A stretch of DNA of 64,000 bases from Maribellus comscasis (GCF_009762775.1 NZ_CP046401.1:2728001-2792000), one strand, 5' to 3'. Positions 43,795-52,850 are shown, numbered from the stretch's first letter. The notes: a model not told the origin generated them from the sequence alone. Program-made: numbers and translations.

Positions 43795-44760
43795 TTATTT
43801 AAGAAAATCTTCCAATGAAAGATTCATATTTTGAGAGCTTTCAACCGGGCCATATTGTTTCAGCGATGGGTCGCGGTGAAAAATGAAAGGATTAATATCA
43901 AAACTTCTTCCTTTAAATTTAAAAAAACGTTCTATGCGTTGAAGCTCTCCAGGTCCTTTTTCAAGTTTAATAATCCTCAATGCGCTTAAATCTTCTAATG
44001 ATTCAAGCAATCTTTCAATAATTCCTAACACTACATTTTGTTCGGGTGTAGTTGTTCGGATGGCTAAAAAATTTGAAATAGATTCACCGAATTCTAAATT
44101 AAATTCAATCGAAAATAAATCTCTTTCTTCATCATACAACTTTTGAAATGGAAATATAAACCCAGTTGATTTTATTTTTTGCCATGCGGACATTATTTGA
44201 CTATGGAGTGAGACAAGTTCCAAAGTTTCAGGATAGGTAACTAATTTTTCCTCAATTACTCTTTCTTTATTAAGCCATTCCGGAATTTGTATCTTTTTAG
44301 TTTCAATATACATTCCTGGCAACCATTTCTGAGGGTTACTTTTAATAAATTCGGTTGTTTCCGTAAGACCATAATTACCTTCCATCTCGAAAAATGCAGC
44401 CAGATCAAGTCTGCATTTATTAATCAACTTACAGAAGAATTTATAATTTCTATAAATTTCGTTATCTCGGGTGTAATCAGCTTCTCCGATTTGTTTGGGT
44501 TCGAAGTCAGATAAATATTTATCAAAAATAAGTTGTTTCCTGGCTGATTCAAATTCTTTCTTTATTTTAAACTCTTCCTCTCTTTCTTTTTCTACTTGCT
44601 CCTGTTCTTTTTTCTTCCTCTCTTCAAATTCTTTTTGTTTCTGGATAGCTTTCTGACGTTCCGCTTCCTGCTGTTTTTTGTGCAATTCCCATAAGGTTTT
44701 ACCTTTTTCAAAAGGTGTTTGTTCTGTAGCTGAGGCTACGTTGTTGTTTTCTTTTGTCAT
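43795..44760 (-). CDS. Coiled-coil protein at the end of the element 2 tail operon
   Basis: A 321-residue protein whose residues 18-80 form a highly charged coiled coil (ELHKKQQEAERQKAIQKQKE...). A globular part of unknown family follows. It is the last gene before the tail operon terminator, the place where tail fibre, tip or virion-associated genes often stand. No similarity to fibres or lysins is evident. It might be an intracellular effector of the satellite. Confidence 0.6.
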   Translation of the reverse strand: MTKENNNVASATEQTPFEKGKTLWELHKKQQEAERQKAIQKQKEFEERKKKEQEQVEKEREEEFKIKKEFESARKQLIFDKYLSDFEPKQIGEADYTRDNEIYRNYKFFCKLINKCRLDLAAFFEMEGNYGLTETTEFIKSNPQKWLPGMYIETKKIQIPEWLNKERVIEEKLVTYPETLELVSLHSQIMSAWQKIKSTGFIFPFQKLYDEERDLFSIEFNLEFGESISNFLAIRTTTPEQNVVLGIIERLLESLEDLSALRIIKLEKGPGELQRIERFFKFKGRSFDINPFIFHRDPSLKQYGPVESSQNMNLSLEDFLK

Positions 44761-44781
44761 TTGAAATTATTTTTTACTTTC

Positions 44782-46827
44782 TTAAAAATTTACAACCATA
44801 GGATAATATCTTTCTAATCCATCGAAATCAATCATATCATCAACTTTGATTATATCATTCAATTGCCACATATCTGTTAATGAATAAGTTTTCGGTGAAT
44901 AATTTATTTTATAGGCTTTCATTTCCGAAATGGAAATCCTGTTTATCCCAAATTCAGTGCTAATCGAATCAATAATAAATTCACCTTCCTGGGACCTATA
45001 TTTTTTATAGATATTATTGACTACATAAATCAGCGCATTTAATGGAAAATCAGCGTTTCTGGAAACCTCTTGTTTTGTTGAAAGAAACCGGGCCCATAAA
45101 TTCCACCGTTTTTTAAGCAATCCGATTTCACTGTCTTCAAAATCCAAACTTAAATTTTCAGTTTTATAAGAAGCATCGTTATTCGCATTGTAAAATAACA
45201 ACCTGGGAGAAAAAGTTTCGAATTCAAATTGTTCACTTTGCATATTCCCTCTCTGTTTGGTATATGGTAACTGCTCGCCAAATAAACTACTAAATTCAGT
45301 TTTAATTTCTAGCTCTGTTTCTTTTCCATAATTAAAATAAGCATTCTGAAAACCTTTAGTTAATAAATCCCATCCAATAAACTTTTCCTGTACCTGATCG
45401 CCGGTTTCCTCGCTATCCCATTCATTTAACCACAATTTGTATTGGGCGTACCCGTTTGACTCTTTCACAAAACGAATCTCATCAATTTCAGGATTCTCAA
45501 TATTTGCGAGAGCAGTCCACAAATCAACCGGTTCTTTCTCTTTGTCGCGGTATTCGCTTATATCTAACCAGATCTCACTAAATACAAAATCGTCACTATC
45601 AATTTGGTTTAAAAATTTTAGTGTCGAATCTGTTTCTGCTGCCATATTCCATTGCCCAATCATGTACTCATCAATATTTATTGCTTTTTGTGTTAAAATG
45701 CTTTCACGATCAATTATATCAACAATATTCCTTTCGCGCCTGAAAAACGGAAATACATTGATATTATTCATGGTTGACAATAGAAAATCTCCAAGTTTTA
45801 TTTGAGGGAGTAGTTTTTTGTAATAAAATTTATTTACTTTTCGGTATACTGAATCAATTAAAAAACCAACACTAACTGGCTCAGTTTGATAATCAATTAA
45901 AATATCATCAACTTGCATGCTGTATTTGTCCGAATAGGAAACATTAAAATCTTCAGTGTGCCTAATCTCTGTAATATCGTAGTTGTGGTAAATAATCAAC
46001 CTTTTTAGGTCGTCATTATCTAAAATAAAATTTTCATCCACGTAAAAGCCAGCATCCTTAAAAATGGTTTTTAATACGTAGCTCAAAAACAGCATAGGCG
46101 AAACAACTGCAACATCTAAGTTGTCTCTGATATTTTCTGGGTCCGCTTTGCTGTTTGTATCTGGAGTTCGAATTGTTCCATCAATATTTTTCTTATTTAC
46201 AATACACCCTGACCTTTGCATAAAGGCTTCGGTGTAATCTTCTGTTTTCACCAATTGCCAGCGGTACTCTCTTTCATCTTTTTTGAAGATGGGAAATTCC
46301 CAAATCCATTTATTGTAATTCGGATTTGGTAAATATCTTGACGCCTGAGTTGTCTGCCCTTTGTCTTTAAAAAAATATGTATTTAAAACTTGAGGACATC
46401 CATATTCATCAGAATCCGGATCATAATTTGATTTATTGATGAATATCTTTTCTTCGTTGAAGGAAATACTGTCATATATAAATTTTTCTCGGTGAATTTC
46501 AGCTAAATTGCCTATACTGCTTCTTAACCACCCGCTGTATGAGTCTTCATTCGCGTTCTGTATAATTAGGGTTCCTATCATTAACAAAACGCCACCGTAG
46601 CGAATTTCAAAACCTGAAAATTCGCGGCTATTTTTTGATGTTGCTTTTTCAAAACGCCCTGGATTCCCCAGCAACATCCTGTTATTATCATTAACCGGGA
46701 TAGATATATCAATCCCTATATCACCCGGTAATTTGTCTGTGTGCAAGGCCGGGTTATTCCATTCCAGCCGAACAGTTGTGTCCTGGCTTAACACAAAGGG
46801 ATTGTTATTTAATAGAAAACTCAACAT
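44782..46827 (-). CDS. Tail tip / baseplate hub-like protein
   Basis: A 681-residue protein. Its start (MLSFLLNNNPFVLSQDTTVRLEWNNPAL, then GDIGIDISIPVNDNNRMLLGNPGRFEKA) matches the opening of large tail-tip proteins of Bacteroidota prophages, which follow the tape measure gene and show an IPVN.NN..LG.P.R motif. The rest is strand-rich. It lies downstream of the tape measure gene after one small ORF, the correct order for a baseplate hub or distal tail protein. Confidence 0.7.
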   Translation of the reverse strand: MLSFLLNNNPFVLSQDTTVRLEWNNPALHTDKLPGDIGIDISIPVNDNNRMLLGNPGRFEKATSKNSREFSGFEIRYGGVLLMIGTLIIQNANEDSYSGWLRSSIGNLAEIHREKFIYDSISFNEEKIFINKSNYDPDSDEYGCPQVLNTYFFKDKGQTTQASRYLPNPNYNKWIWEFPIFKKDEREYRWQLVKTEDYTEAFMQRSGCIVNKKNIDGTIRTPDTNSKADPENIRDNLDVAVVSPMLFLSYVLKTIFKDAGFYVDENFILDNDDLKRLIIYHNYDITEIRHTEDFNVSYSDKYSMQVDDILIDYQTEPVSVGFLIDSVYRKVNKFYYKKLLPQIKLGDFLLSTMNNINVFPFFRRERNIVDIIDRESILTQKAINIDEYMIGQWNMAAETDSTLKFLNQIDSDDFVFSEIWLDISEYRDKEKEPVDLWTALANIENPEIDEIRFVKESNGYAQYKLWLNEWDSEETGDQVQEKFIGWDLLTKGFQNAYFNYGKETELEIKTEFSSLFGEQLPYTKQRGNMQSEQFEFETFSPRLLFYNANNDASYKTENLSLDFEDSEIGLLKKRWNLWARFLSTKQEVSRNADFPLNALIYVVNNIYKKYRSQEGEFIIDSISTEFGINRISISEMKAYKINYSPKTYSLTDMWQLNDIIKVDDMIDFDGLERYYPMVVNF

Positions 46828-46837
46828 TTTAATCTTT

Positions 46838-47089
46838 TTAAAATTTTACTTTTTCGTTGTTTTCCTCCAGAAACTTTTTTCGTTGTTTATATGCTTTAGA
46901 ATTTTGGGCCATGATCCGTTCATTGTATTTTCGTAAATCCAGTAAATTGTCAATTTGCTCTTTATCTTCCTGATCAGCATTCATCAAATCCAATTCAATT
47001 AACTTCCGTTGTGCGAAATACCCATCCAGGGTTCTCATTAACAAAGGCAATTGCTTTTTATATAGTGATATTGTCTCTTCTTTTGTCAT
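46838..47089 (-). CDS. Small helical protein between tape measure and hub genes
   Basis: An 83-residue, highly charged helical protein (MTKEETISLYKKQLPLLMRTLDGYFAQRKLIELDLMNADQ). It starts 1 nt after the tape measure stop. A tail-assembly or tip accessory role is possible from position; no family recognised. Confidence 0.6.
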   Translation of the reverse strand: MTKEETISLYKKQLPLLMRTLDGYFAQRKLIELDLMNADQEDKEQIDNLLDLRKYNERIMAQNSKAYKQRKKFLEENNEKVKF

Positions 47090-47090
47090 G

Positions 47091-49784
47091 CTATTTCGAT
47101 TGGAAAAAACTACTACGTTCCTTCATTTCATTCCACTGTTTTAACCGCTTTTCTATCATTTCAACTGAAACTGAAGGTTTCCAATTTATAAAGTCGCGTG
47201 TTGCCTTTGTATTTTCTTCCAGTGCGAAGGTGAATCTTTCGATCGTATTCGAATTATTCTTTGTTTGAGAATTTGAGCTGATATTAACAGTTTCAGGGTA
47301 TTTCCCATCTGCATATTTAGAGGGAGTTCTTCCATCCCGAAAAGAATAAATGGCATCCAATATTTCGGGTGCGTTTGTTTTGATTCTGCTTGTCGTAATC
47401 CCATCAATAACCATTTCGGGTTGCCCTGGAACCTCGTTAAAAATCCCCAGGTGCGGACCGCTGTACATTCCGGTTTTTGGCCTGCCAGCAAATACCGTGT
47501 TATAAGTTTTGTCATCATCGGCAGGAATTGGATATTTACCTATTGCATAACTCTTTACTTTTTTACGCTGAGCGTTAGCAATTCCAAGCTGAATTGCCCC
47601 TGTTGCGCCGAGTAAAACTGCGGCAATTGCCCCGCCTATAGGACCTAGTTGTCTAAATCCTTGCATAATTGCTCCGGCTGTCGAAGCCACTATTTGTGCA
47701 GCTGTAACTGCAAAATTAAGGTCTGCGTATTTCTTTTTTATCTCTTTTTTCTTTTCTTCATTTTCACCGGCTTTTTCCAATTCAAGCTCCATTAATGCAG
47801 TTACAAAATTTACAGACATGTTCGCCAAATCCTGTGCTTGCTGAATCTTTTCCCTTTTTATTTCAAAACGTTCTTCTTCTGCCTGCCTAGTAAGCTCAGT
47901 TAACTGGTCTTGGTATTGTTGTTCACCGATTAGGCCCTGTTGATACATTGATTCATTAAGAGCCATTTTAAAGGCCAGTGTTTCCTGGTATTTTTGGATT
48001 GCGTAATCCCCTTCCGGATTGGTTTCCTCGTTTTCTTCCGGGAGCTTGGGAACCAATGAAAAATCTATTGTTTTTTCATTTTGGCTTTTTTCAATGGCTT
48101 CAATAAACGCTTCAAAAGAACCTTCACCTAATTCAGAAAAATATTTTTTTATCGCCTCCTTTTGAGTTTCCTCGTTTTCCTGCAGGAATTTTTCTATTGC
48201 AAGGGCTTTTTTTCGCTGTTCTGCAATTTTTTCAGCTTCTTCAGTTGCTTGCCTAATGTGCTTTTCTTCTGCCTCTTCCACTCCTTTTTCTCTTTCCTCT
48301 TCCTGCAGCTTTAAATGATCCTCTTGTTGTTGTTGTCTTCTCCTGTAATATTCATCCCAAATCAACTCCGACTCTTTCCGGCTCATTCCAGTATTTTTGA
48401 TTTCAATCAACATGGCCATCCTGTGATTTTCGACCTGCTCCAGTGTAAGTTTGTTTTCTTTCTCTACAATATCCTGTAGTTTTTTGTATTTCTCTCCGGA
48501 AAGATTCATCATGGCATCATAAACCCTTGAAACTTCATCCTCAGTAAATTTGCCAGCGCGTTTAAATATTAAGTCAACATTTGCAAGTTTAATTAAGGAA
48601 TCAGTCAAAAATTTTACGGTAACCCTGGAGAACCTGGCTAAAATACCATTACCCTCTTCTATTGACAATATGAAACCTTGCCAGGCAGAATTTAGAAGTG
48701 TGATATCACCGGCCAAATTATCCAGCTGGGTATCTACCATTTTTTGTAATTCCTCCTGGACACCAATTAACCCGTCTCGCAATTCCAAAGTACTATCTGC
48801 AGCTGTTAAAAATGTATTGAAGGCAGAAACGGACCGTTTATCTGTAAGTTGTAAAGTTTCATTTAAATCAATCCCTCTGGCTTTTAATTCGGCAAGTGCA
48901 GGAACCAGGTCGTCAAGTGACTCGATGGGGCGGCCTAATGCCTGGGCAAGTTTGCCGTTTGAATCTGCCAGGTTTAAAATAATATTCCGGGTTGCTGTCG
49001 CAGCTGAACTTGCATCAAAACCGGCATCTTTCAATTTTCCGGTCAAAGCTATCAGATCTTCCAGTTCAAACCCATAAGCTTTTGCCACTGGTCCGGCTGT
49101 AGAAAGAATAGTTTCAAAATCTTCAAAACTTAAAGCTGATTTTGTTGTTGCTACGGCCATAGCCGATGCAACTCTTTCAGCATTGGCAGCTGATAAATCA
49201 AACGCTGATAATGCAACGGCTGTAACTTTTGCCGCCGGTGCGAGTTCAGAATTTGTTGCTGCAGCAAAATCAAGAGCAGCTTTTGTTGAGGCTTTTATTT
49301 GCTCTTTTGTGAAACCGAATTTTGCAAATTCAGTTTGCAAGCCAGTAACTTCAGAAGCTGTAAATTTTGTGATTGTTCCGTATCGGATTGCATCATTAGT
49401 AAGATCCTTAATTTCATCTTTTGTTGACCGGAGAACTGCTGCAAGGTTGGATTGTGCCTGACTGAATTCTTTTGAGATATTAGCAGCATTTCGAATGACA
49501 GAAACTACTGCAGTTAAACCACCAACCAAGCCTAGCGAACTAAAAATACCTTTCATCCTCTGCCATAATTTGCTGGTGGTTCGCATTTTCGCATTGTATG
49601 AGTGCATTATTTTTTCCAGGTTTTTAACCTTTTGGTGCTGTGCAGACCATTCTTTCGTTCCAACTGTTAAGTTTCTCAGAATCGCCTTTTGTTTGGCAAA
49701 TTCCTTACTTACACCGGCAACGCTGTTTCTAACTTCTTTACCATTAATATAAAGATTTATCCTGCGTGTGTAGGTTTGTGCCAT
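47091..49784 (-). CDS. Phage tail tape measure protein, TP901 type
   Basis: An 897-residue protein with the TP901 core at about 85-320 (SKEFSQAQSNLAAVLRSTKDEIKDLTNDAIRYG, FTASEVTGLQTEFAKFGFTKEQIKASTKAALDFAAATNSELAPAA). It has a coiled-coil middle with a Gln/Glu-rich stretch, a hydrophobic segment (GPIGGAIAAVLLGATGAIQLGIA) and a C-terminal domain. It is shorter than the element 1 protein, so it would set a different tail length if used. It lies between the 139-residue HTH-like protein and the hub-like gene. Confidence 0.92.
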   Translation of the reverse strand: MAQTYTRRINLYINGKEVRNSVAGVSKEFAKQKAILRNLTVGTKEWSAQHQKVKNLEKIMHSYNAKMRTTSKLWQRMKGIFSSLGLVGGLTAVVSVIRNAANISKEFSQAQSNLAAVLRSTKDEIKDLTNDAIRYGTITKFTASEVTGLQTEFAKFGFTKEQIKASTKAALDFAAATNSELAPAAKVTAVALSAFDLSAANAERVASAMAVATTKSALSFEDFETILSTAGPVAKAYGFELEDLIALTGKLKDAGFDASSAATATRNIILNLADSNGKLAQALGRPIESLDDLVPALAELKARGIDLNETLQLTDKRSVSAFNTFLTAADSTLELRDGLIGVQEELQKMVDTQLDNLAGDITLLNSAWQGFILSIEEGNGILARFSRVTVKFLTDSLIKLANVDLIFKRAGKFTEDEVSRVYDAMMNLSGEKYKKLQDIVEKENKLTLEQVENHRMAMLIEIKNTGMSRKESELIWDEYYRRRQQQQEDHLKLQEEEREKGVEEAEEKHIRQATEEAEKIAEQRKKALAIEKFLQENEETQKEAIKKYFSELGEGSFEAFIEAIEKSQNEKTIDFSLVPKLPEENEETNPEGDYAIQKYQETLAFKMALNESMYQQGLIGEQQYQDQLTELTRQAEEERFEIKREKIQQAQDLANMSVNFVTALMELELEKAGENEEKKKEIKKKYADLNFAVTAAQIVASTAGAIMQGFRQLGPIGGAIAAVLLGATGAIQLGIANAQRKKVKSYAIGKYPIPADDDKTYNTVFAGRPKTGMYSGPHLGIFNEVPGQPEMVIDGITTSRIKTNAPEILDAIYSFRDGRTPSKYADGKYPETVNISSNSQTKNNSNTIERFTFALEENTKATRDFINWKPSVSVEMIEKRLKQWNEMKERSSFFQSK

Positions 49785-49787
49785 GAT

Positions 49788-50207
49788 TTAAGGATTTGAT
49801 TGATTTTTTATTCTCAGAATTGCATAAAAGTAAGCGAGTATCTCCTCGCTGGAATAGTTCATATTTTTTAATTTATACTTGAACGATCCATTTGTCGTTC
49901 CTAGTTCTGCAATCAATTGGCTGTGGGGAATTTTTGATGCTTTAATCAATTCAGGAATTTGTTTTCTTATTTTATCTAGACCTTTATTTATTGCAAAAGC
50001 AGACATATAATTTAGAATATCGTCTGCGGTATATGTTTTTAACTGTAATTTTCTATAGTGTGATTTTAAGGGCTTCTGAGCATCTTTGGCTAATTCCCGA
50101 ACTGGAATATTACACTGATTTATAATTTTAGGCATTTCTTCCTGGATTTTTATGAAATCTTCAGAATTTTTATACATCATTTGATATCTAATACCGATAC
50201 GTGCCAT
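49788..50207 (-). CDS. Protein with two tandem HTH-like repeats
   Basis: A 139-residue protein made of two similar halves. Both show a helix ending in an IP..L/I....Y/F..KL pattern and a YT/S..DIL.Y segment (CNIPVRELAKDAQKPLKSHYRKLQLKTYTADDILNYM and SKIPHSQLIAELGTTNGSFKYKLKNMNYSSEEILAYF). The pattern looks like two degenerate XRE-type HTH folds. It is the first gene of the tail block, the slot taken by the small terminase in element 1, so it may bind DNA as an activator or packaging factor. Function is inferred. Confidence 0.6.
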   Translation of the reverse strand: MARIGIRYQMMYKNSEDFIKIQEEMPKIINQCNIPVRELAKDAQKPLKSHYRKLQLKTYTADDILNYMSAFAINKGLDKIRKQIPELIKASKIPHSQLIAELGTTNGSFKYKLKNMNYSSEEILAYFYAILRIKNQSNP

Positions 50208-50382
50208 GATAATATTTTTTTAAATCCATTTTTCATTAATAAATTCACAAAGGACATTATATCAATAATTTATGTTTGAAAATTAAAAAAAGAACGAGCT
50301 TAAACGTAAGAGCAGTCCGAGCCCATCCTATCGTTATAGACAGAAAAAGTGACAGAAAAAAAGGAAATATGATACGACCATC

Positions 50383-50559
50383 TCATATTTTGCTCCTCCT
50401 TTTCTGCCCAAATTCAACTGTTAATATCTTTCTTACAACTGAGGAGACCGTTTCACCTTCTTTTTCTGCCCTAATAATGACAGCTTCTTTTAAACTGGTG
50501 GGAATCCTGGCTGTAAGGTGTTCACGATTAAAATCACATATTATTTTTTCTTGCTCCAT
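50383..50559 (-). CDS. Ribbon-helix-helix-like small protein
   Basis: A 58-codon ORF whose core REHLTARIPTSLKEAVIIRAEKEGETVSSVVRKIL fits the Arc/MetJ ribbon-helix-helix pattern (short strand, then two helices). The start is ATG 50559, near the terminator at 50566-50601. It lies just before the tail block and may control it. Confidence 0.65.
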   Translation of the reverse strand: MEQEKIICDFNREHLTARIPTSLKEAVIIRAEKEGETVSSVVRKILTVEFGQKRRSKI

Positions 50560-50565
50560 ATCATA

Positions 50566-50601
50566 ATAAAAAACGATGCACCAAATGTATGATGCATCGT
50601 T
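50566..50601 (-). terminator. Leftward terminator
   Basis: The AACGATGCA/TGCATCGTT 9-bp stem (50572-50580, 50593-50601) is followed on the minus strand by a T-rich run. It separates the frameshifted gene from the RHH gene. Confidence 0.75.
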
Positions 50602-50627
50602 AATGTATTAAAGGACAAATGTGTACC

Positions 50628-50839
50628 TCAGTTTTTAATGGACTCTTTCAAAGTTTCTAAATCTTCTTTTAAGGCTGCAAGTCTTGATAGAGGTACTATT
50701 ATTCTTTCATCTTCTTTATCCAATTCGCCTGCGGCTCCATACAATAAGAGAGTTGTAACTTTCTCAATTGTTGAAATGTGGCCTTCAATTGTAGTACTGT
50801 TGTTAAAATCTACTTTGCTTAAATTTTTTGATTTTCCAT
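50628..50839 (-). pseudogene. Small gene with a 1-nt frameshift in an A6 run
   Basis: From ATG 50839 the frame reads MENQKI then TAA. One nucleotide back, the frame continues as NLSKVDFNNSTTIEGHISTIEKV... to a TGA at 50628 (LAALKEDLETLKESIKN). One extra A in the A6 run would restore a 70-residue protein. The downstream frame has no start codon. This is a recent frameshift, a sequencing error or, less likely, slippage. Confidence 0.65.
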
Positions 50840-50926
50840 GATTTTTGTAATTTTAATGTGACAATTTTAATTTATTAATATGTTGTCGGTGAAATAACAA
50901 CACTAGCCAGGTCGAAACCTGGCTTT

Positions 50927-51274
50927 TTATTTTCTCTTCAATGATTTCTTGAAAATTTTTCCTAAAAAAGTTTTTGTGTTTTTATTATTCACTTTATTTT
51001 TTTTGTTGTGAGGAATGTTGATGTTCGTTGTGTCGTACTTTCTCAAATATTTGAGATTATCGGCATATTGCCGTCTAAAAGTATCAATTAGTTGGTTGTT
51101 AAAATTTCTTGATTCGAGGATTGCATTAATATCATCCAATGATCCATTGGGATTTCGCTCCAGCAGTTTATCAGTATATTTATTTTCCGCAATTCTGCCA
51201 TTAATGATTTTTTTAAGCTTTTTCAACGACCATTTAGTAAATTTTATCTCTTCCTGAAGTTGTTGTGCATTCAT
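50927..51274 (-). CDS. Hypothetical basic protein
   Basis: A 115-residue, Lys/Asn-rich, mostly helical protein (MNAQQLQEEIKFTKWSLKKLKKIINGRIAENKY). A perfect AGCCAGG/CCTGGCT hairpin (50905-50924) lies just past its stop. The strongly basic C-terminus (KKNKVNNKNTKTFLGKIFKKSLKRK) suggests nucleic acid binding. Family unknown. Confidence 0.55.
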   Translation of the reverse strand: MNAQQLQEEIKFTKWSLKKLKKIINGRIAENKYTDKLLERNPNGSLDDINAILESRNFNNQLIDTFRRQYADNLKYLRKYDTTNINIPHNKKNKVNNKNTKTFLGKIFKKSLKRK

Positions 51275-51285
51275 TATACTTTGTT

Positions 51286-51648
51286 TTAATTTCTTTTTTC
51301 AATTTTTACAATTTCAATGGCGGCCAAATTGCGCCAATTATTTGTGATTTTGCGGGCTAACTGTTCAGCTTCATTTTCATCTTCAGCATTCAGGTTAATG
51401 TTCAATACCCGCATATTTCCATTTAAATATTTGGCTTTAAGTACAATAATGTATGGATCTATATAAATAGGATCTATCGATATCTTTAGTATGGAATAGG
51501 ACCTGTGATCTTTCCAGCTTTCTACTGTGCGTATTGTTTTTTCCATTGCCTCTTCCTCGGAACTGGCAAATACAGATATTGCTGTTAAATGGTTGTGTAA
51601 TTTTTCGCTATAATCCAGCGAAACTTTTATGAAATATTCGTTTTTCAT
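51286..51648 (-). CDS. Hypothetical protein with two similar halves
   Basis: A 120-residue protein. Residues 18-45 (AISVFASSEEEAMEKTIRTVESWKDHRS) and 74-105 (VLNINLNAEDENEAEQLARKITNNWRN) look like two copies of one strand-helix unit. It is soluble, family unknown, and lies 11 bp before the 115-residue gene. Confidence 0.6.
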   Translation of the reverse strand: MKNEYFIKVSLDYSEKLHNHLTAISVFASSEEEAMEKTIRTVESWKDHRSYSILKISIDPIYIDPYIIVLKAKYLNGNMRVLNINLNAEDENEAEQLARKITNNWRNLAAIEIVKIEKRN

Positions 51649-51694
51649 TTTTTTCGTTTATAAACTTTAAAAACCCTCCTACTTGCTTACCATC

Positions 51695-51868
51695 TTACTC
51701 GAAAATCTTCTGAAACCCGTATTCTTTCGTTTTTCGAGTAGCATATATTAAAAAGTTACTTACTCGTTTACTCGACCTTATTTTACAAGCCTTACAGAAG
51801 ATTTTTATAAAATCAATCTTACTCGAATAAACCCTTTGTAATTTGCGGCTTTTTGTAATTTCGAGTAA
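51695..51868. repeat. Iteron-like cluster, candidate replication origin of element 2
   Basis: Six copies of TTACTCG(A) lie in 174 bp: 51695-51702, 51760-51766, 51768-51775 and 51819-51826 on the plus strand, and 51734-51740 and 51861-51868 on the minus strand. The outer two lie within a longer inverted repeat. A separate 11-bp inverted repeat (AAAATCTTCTG/CAGAAGATTTT) is in the middle. The cluster sits near the replisome-organiser-like gene (52095-52850). Confidence 0.6.
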
Positions 51869-51921
51869 CTTGGTAAGATGTTTTTTGATTTTCATTGATA
51901 AAATTTTTGAAAAAACATGAA

Positions 51922-52035
51922 TTAAAATAGTGTTTCCGCTTCTGGTTCATCATCAGCAAAAACAGGCAAAACGATTAGAAACTTTTCAAGTCTCTTGCTA
52001 ATATTCAAATCAGCTTTTACAAAAAATGGCCTCAT
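51922..52035 (-). CDS. Possible very small protein
   Basis: A 37-codon ORF (MRPFFVKADLNISKRLEKFLIVLPVF...) ending in an acidic tail (ADDEPEAETLF). It lies 59 bp after the replication gene stop, on the same strand. Support is weak: only the coding-like composition and placement. Confidence 0.3.
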   Translation of the reverse strand: MRPFFVKADLNISKRLEKFLIVLPVFADDEPEAETLF

Positions 52036-52094
52036 TTTTTAAACTTTTATATTTATCCCTGAATCCCTGGCAGCTGCAAAAAAGGACTGTATTT

Positions 52095-52850
52095 TTATTC
52101 ATCATTTTCAAAATCCTTTAACATGTTATTTGGTATCCTAAGATCTAGATTTTTAAATCGGGAACTACCTTTTATCGTTTCTTTCTGATTTTCTTTTGCT
52201 CGAATAATGAGGGTTACCAAATATTTTTTTAAGTGCGCCCTATTATTAAATGAATCGCCACCAAAAAAACTCCATTCGTCTTCCTCCAGTTTTTTAAATA
52301 GTTCTATTACACCAGATTTGGTTAATGCCTGGTTTTCTTCTTCCTGAATTTCATCAACTATATTTTTAAATTCAAAAAAATCCGGTACGTATGTATTTTC
52401 TTTCTTATTTCTTTCTTCTTGTTTATGGTTTGGACTGTCTGTGGATTTATCGTGGATTGTTTCTGGATTTATCGTGGATTCATCGTGGACTAACTCATCT
52501 TTTAAAGACTGGTAAACGTCATAATTTTTAATGGTTACAATAATTTTCTTCGTGGACTTTGTTTTGATTATCATTCCACTACGTTCCAAGTAACGAAGGG
52601 CTACCTGTATATTGGTTTTTGTGTATTTTCGTGGTGGTTTTCCACCTGACCAGCTTAATGCCTGGATGATCTCATTGTAATCGGTAAGCGTTTGACCACG
52701 TTTAATTACCCGCCCAGAAACCCTATTTTCTGCGTGATTAGCTGTAAGCAACAGATACAGCCACACTTCTCGAAAATGAGGTGGTTTTTCCATGATCTCA
52801 CTATCTAGGATTGAGCGATGTAGCTTTATCCATCCTTGCTCAGTACCCAT
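52095..52850 (-). CDS. Replisome-organiser-like protein (DnaD-type)
   Basis: The 251-residue protein opens with GTEQGWIKLHRSILDSEIMEKPPHFREVWLYLLLTANH, the classic start of phage and plasmid DnaD-like replication proteins, followed by a winged-helix part (TNIQVALRYLERSGMIIKTKSTKK). A charged linker and a helical C-terminal domain follow. Its start is coupled to the RHH gene stop (TAATG). It probably starts replication of the excised element at the iteron-like cluster downstream. Confidence 0.78.
   Translation of the reverse strand: MGTEQGWIKLHRSILDSEIMEKPPHFREVWLYLLLTANHAENRVSGRVIKRGQTLTDYNEIIQALSWSGGKPPRKYTKTNIQVALRYLERSGMIIKTKSTKKIIVTIKNYDVYQSLKDELVHDESTINPETIHDKSTDSPNHKQEERNKKENTYVPDFFEFKNIVDEIQEEENQALTKSGVIELFKKLEEDEWSFFGGDSFNNRAHLKKYLVTLIIRAKENQKETIKGSSRFKNLDLRIPNNMLKDFENDE

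Noticed and set aside
48550..49461. Plus-strand ORFs of 175 and 92 codons
   Set aside because: They are antisense to the Ala/Ser-rich tape measure core, a common source of long spurious frames.
32968..50207. Tailocin or contractile injection system
   Set aside because: No sheath, tube, baseplate wedge, spike or AAA ATPase gene is recognisable. Tape measure and hub-like genes alone do not make such a device.
50276..50841. Two plus-strand ORFs of 96 and 67 codons
   Set aside because: They oppose an RHH gene and a frameshifted small gene that fit the local strand and have recognisable or coding-like sequence.
51661..51880. CRISPR array
   Set aside because: The repeats are only 7-8 bp, in both directions and with irregular spacing. 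No cas gene is in the window.
51695..51895. 66-codon ORF on the minus strand
   Set aside because: It covers the iteron-like repeats and the nested inverted repeats, has no family pattern, and is better explained as non-coding.
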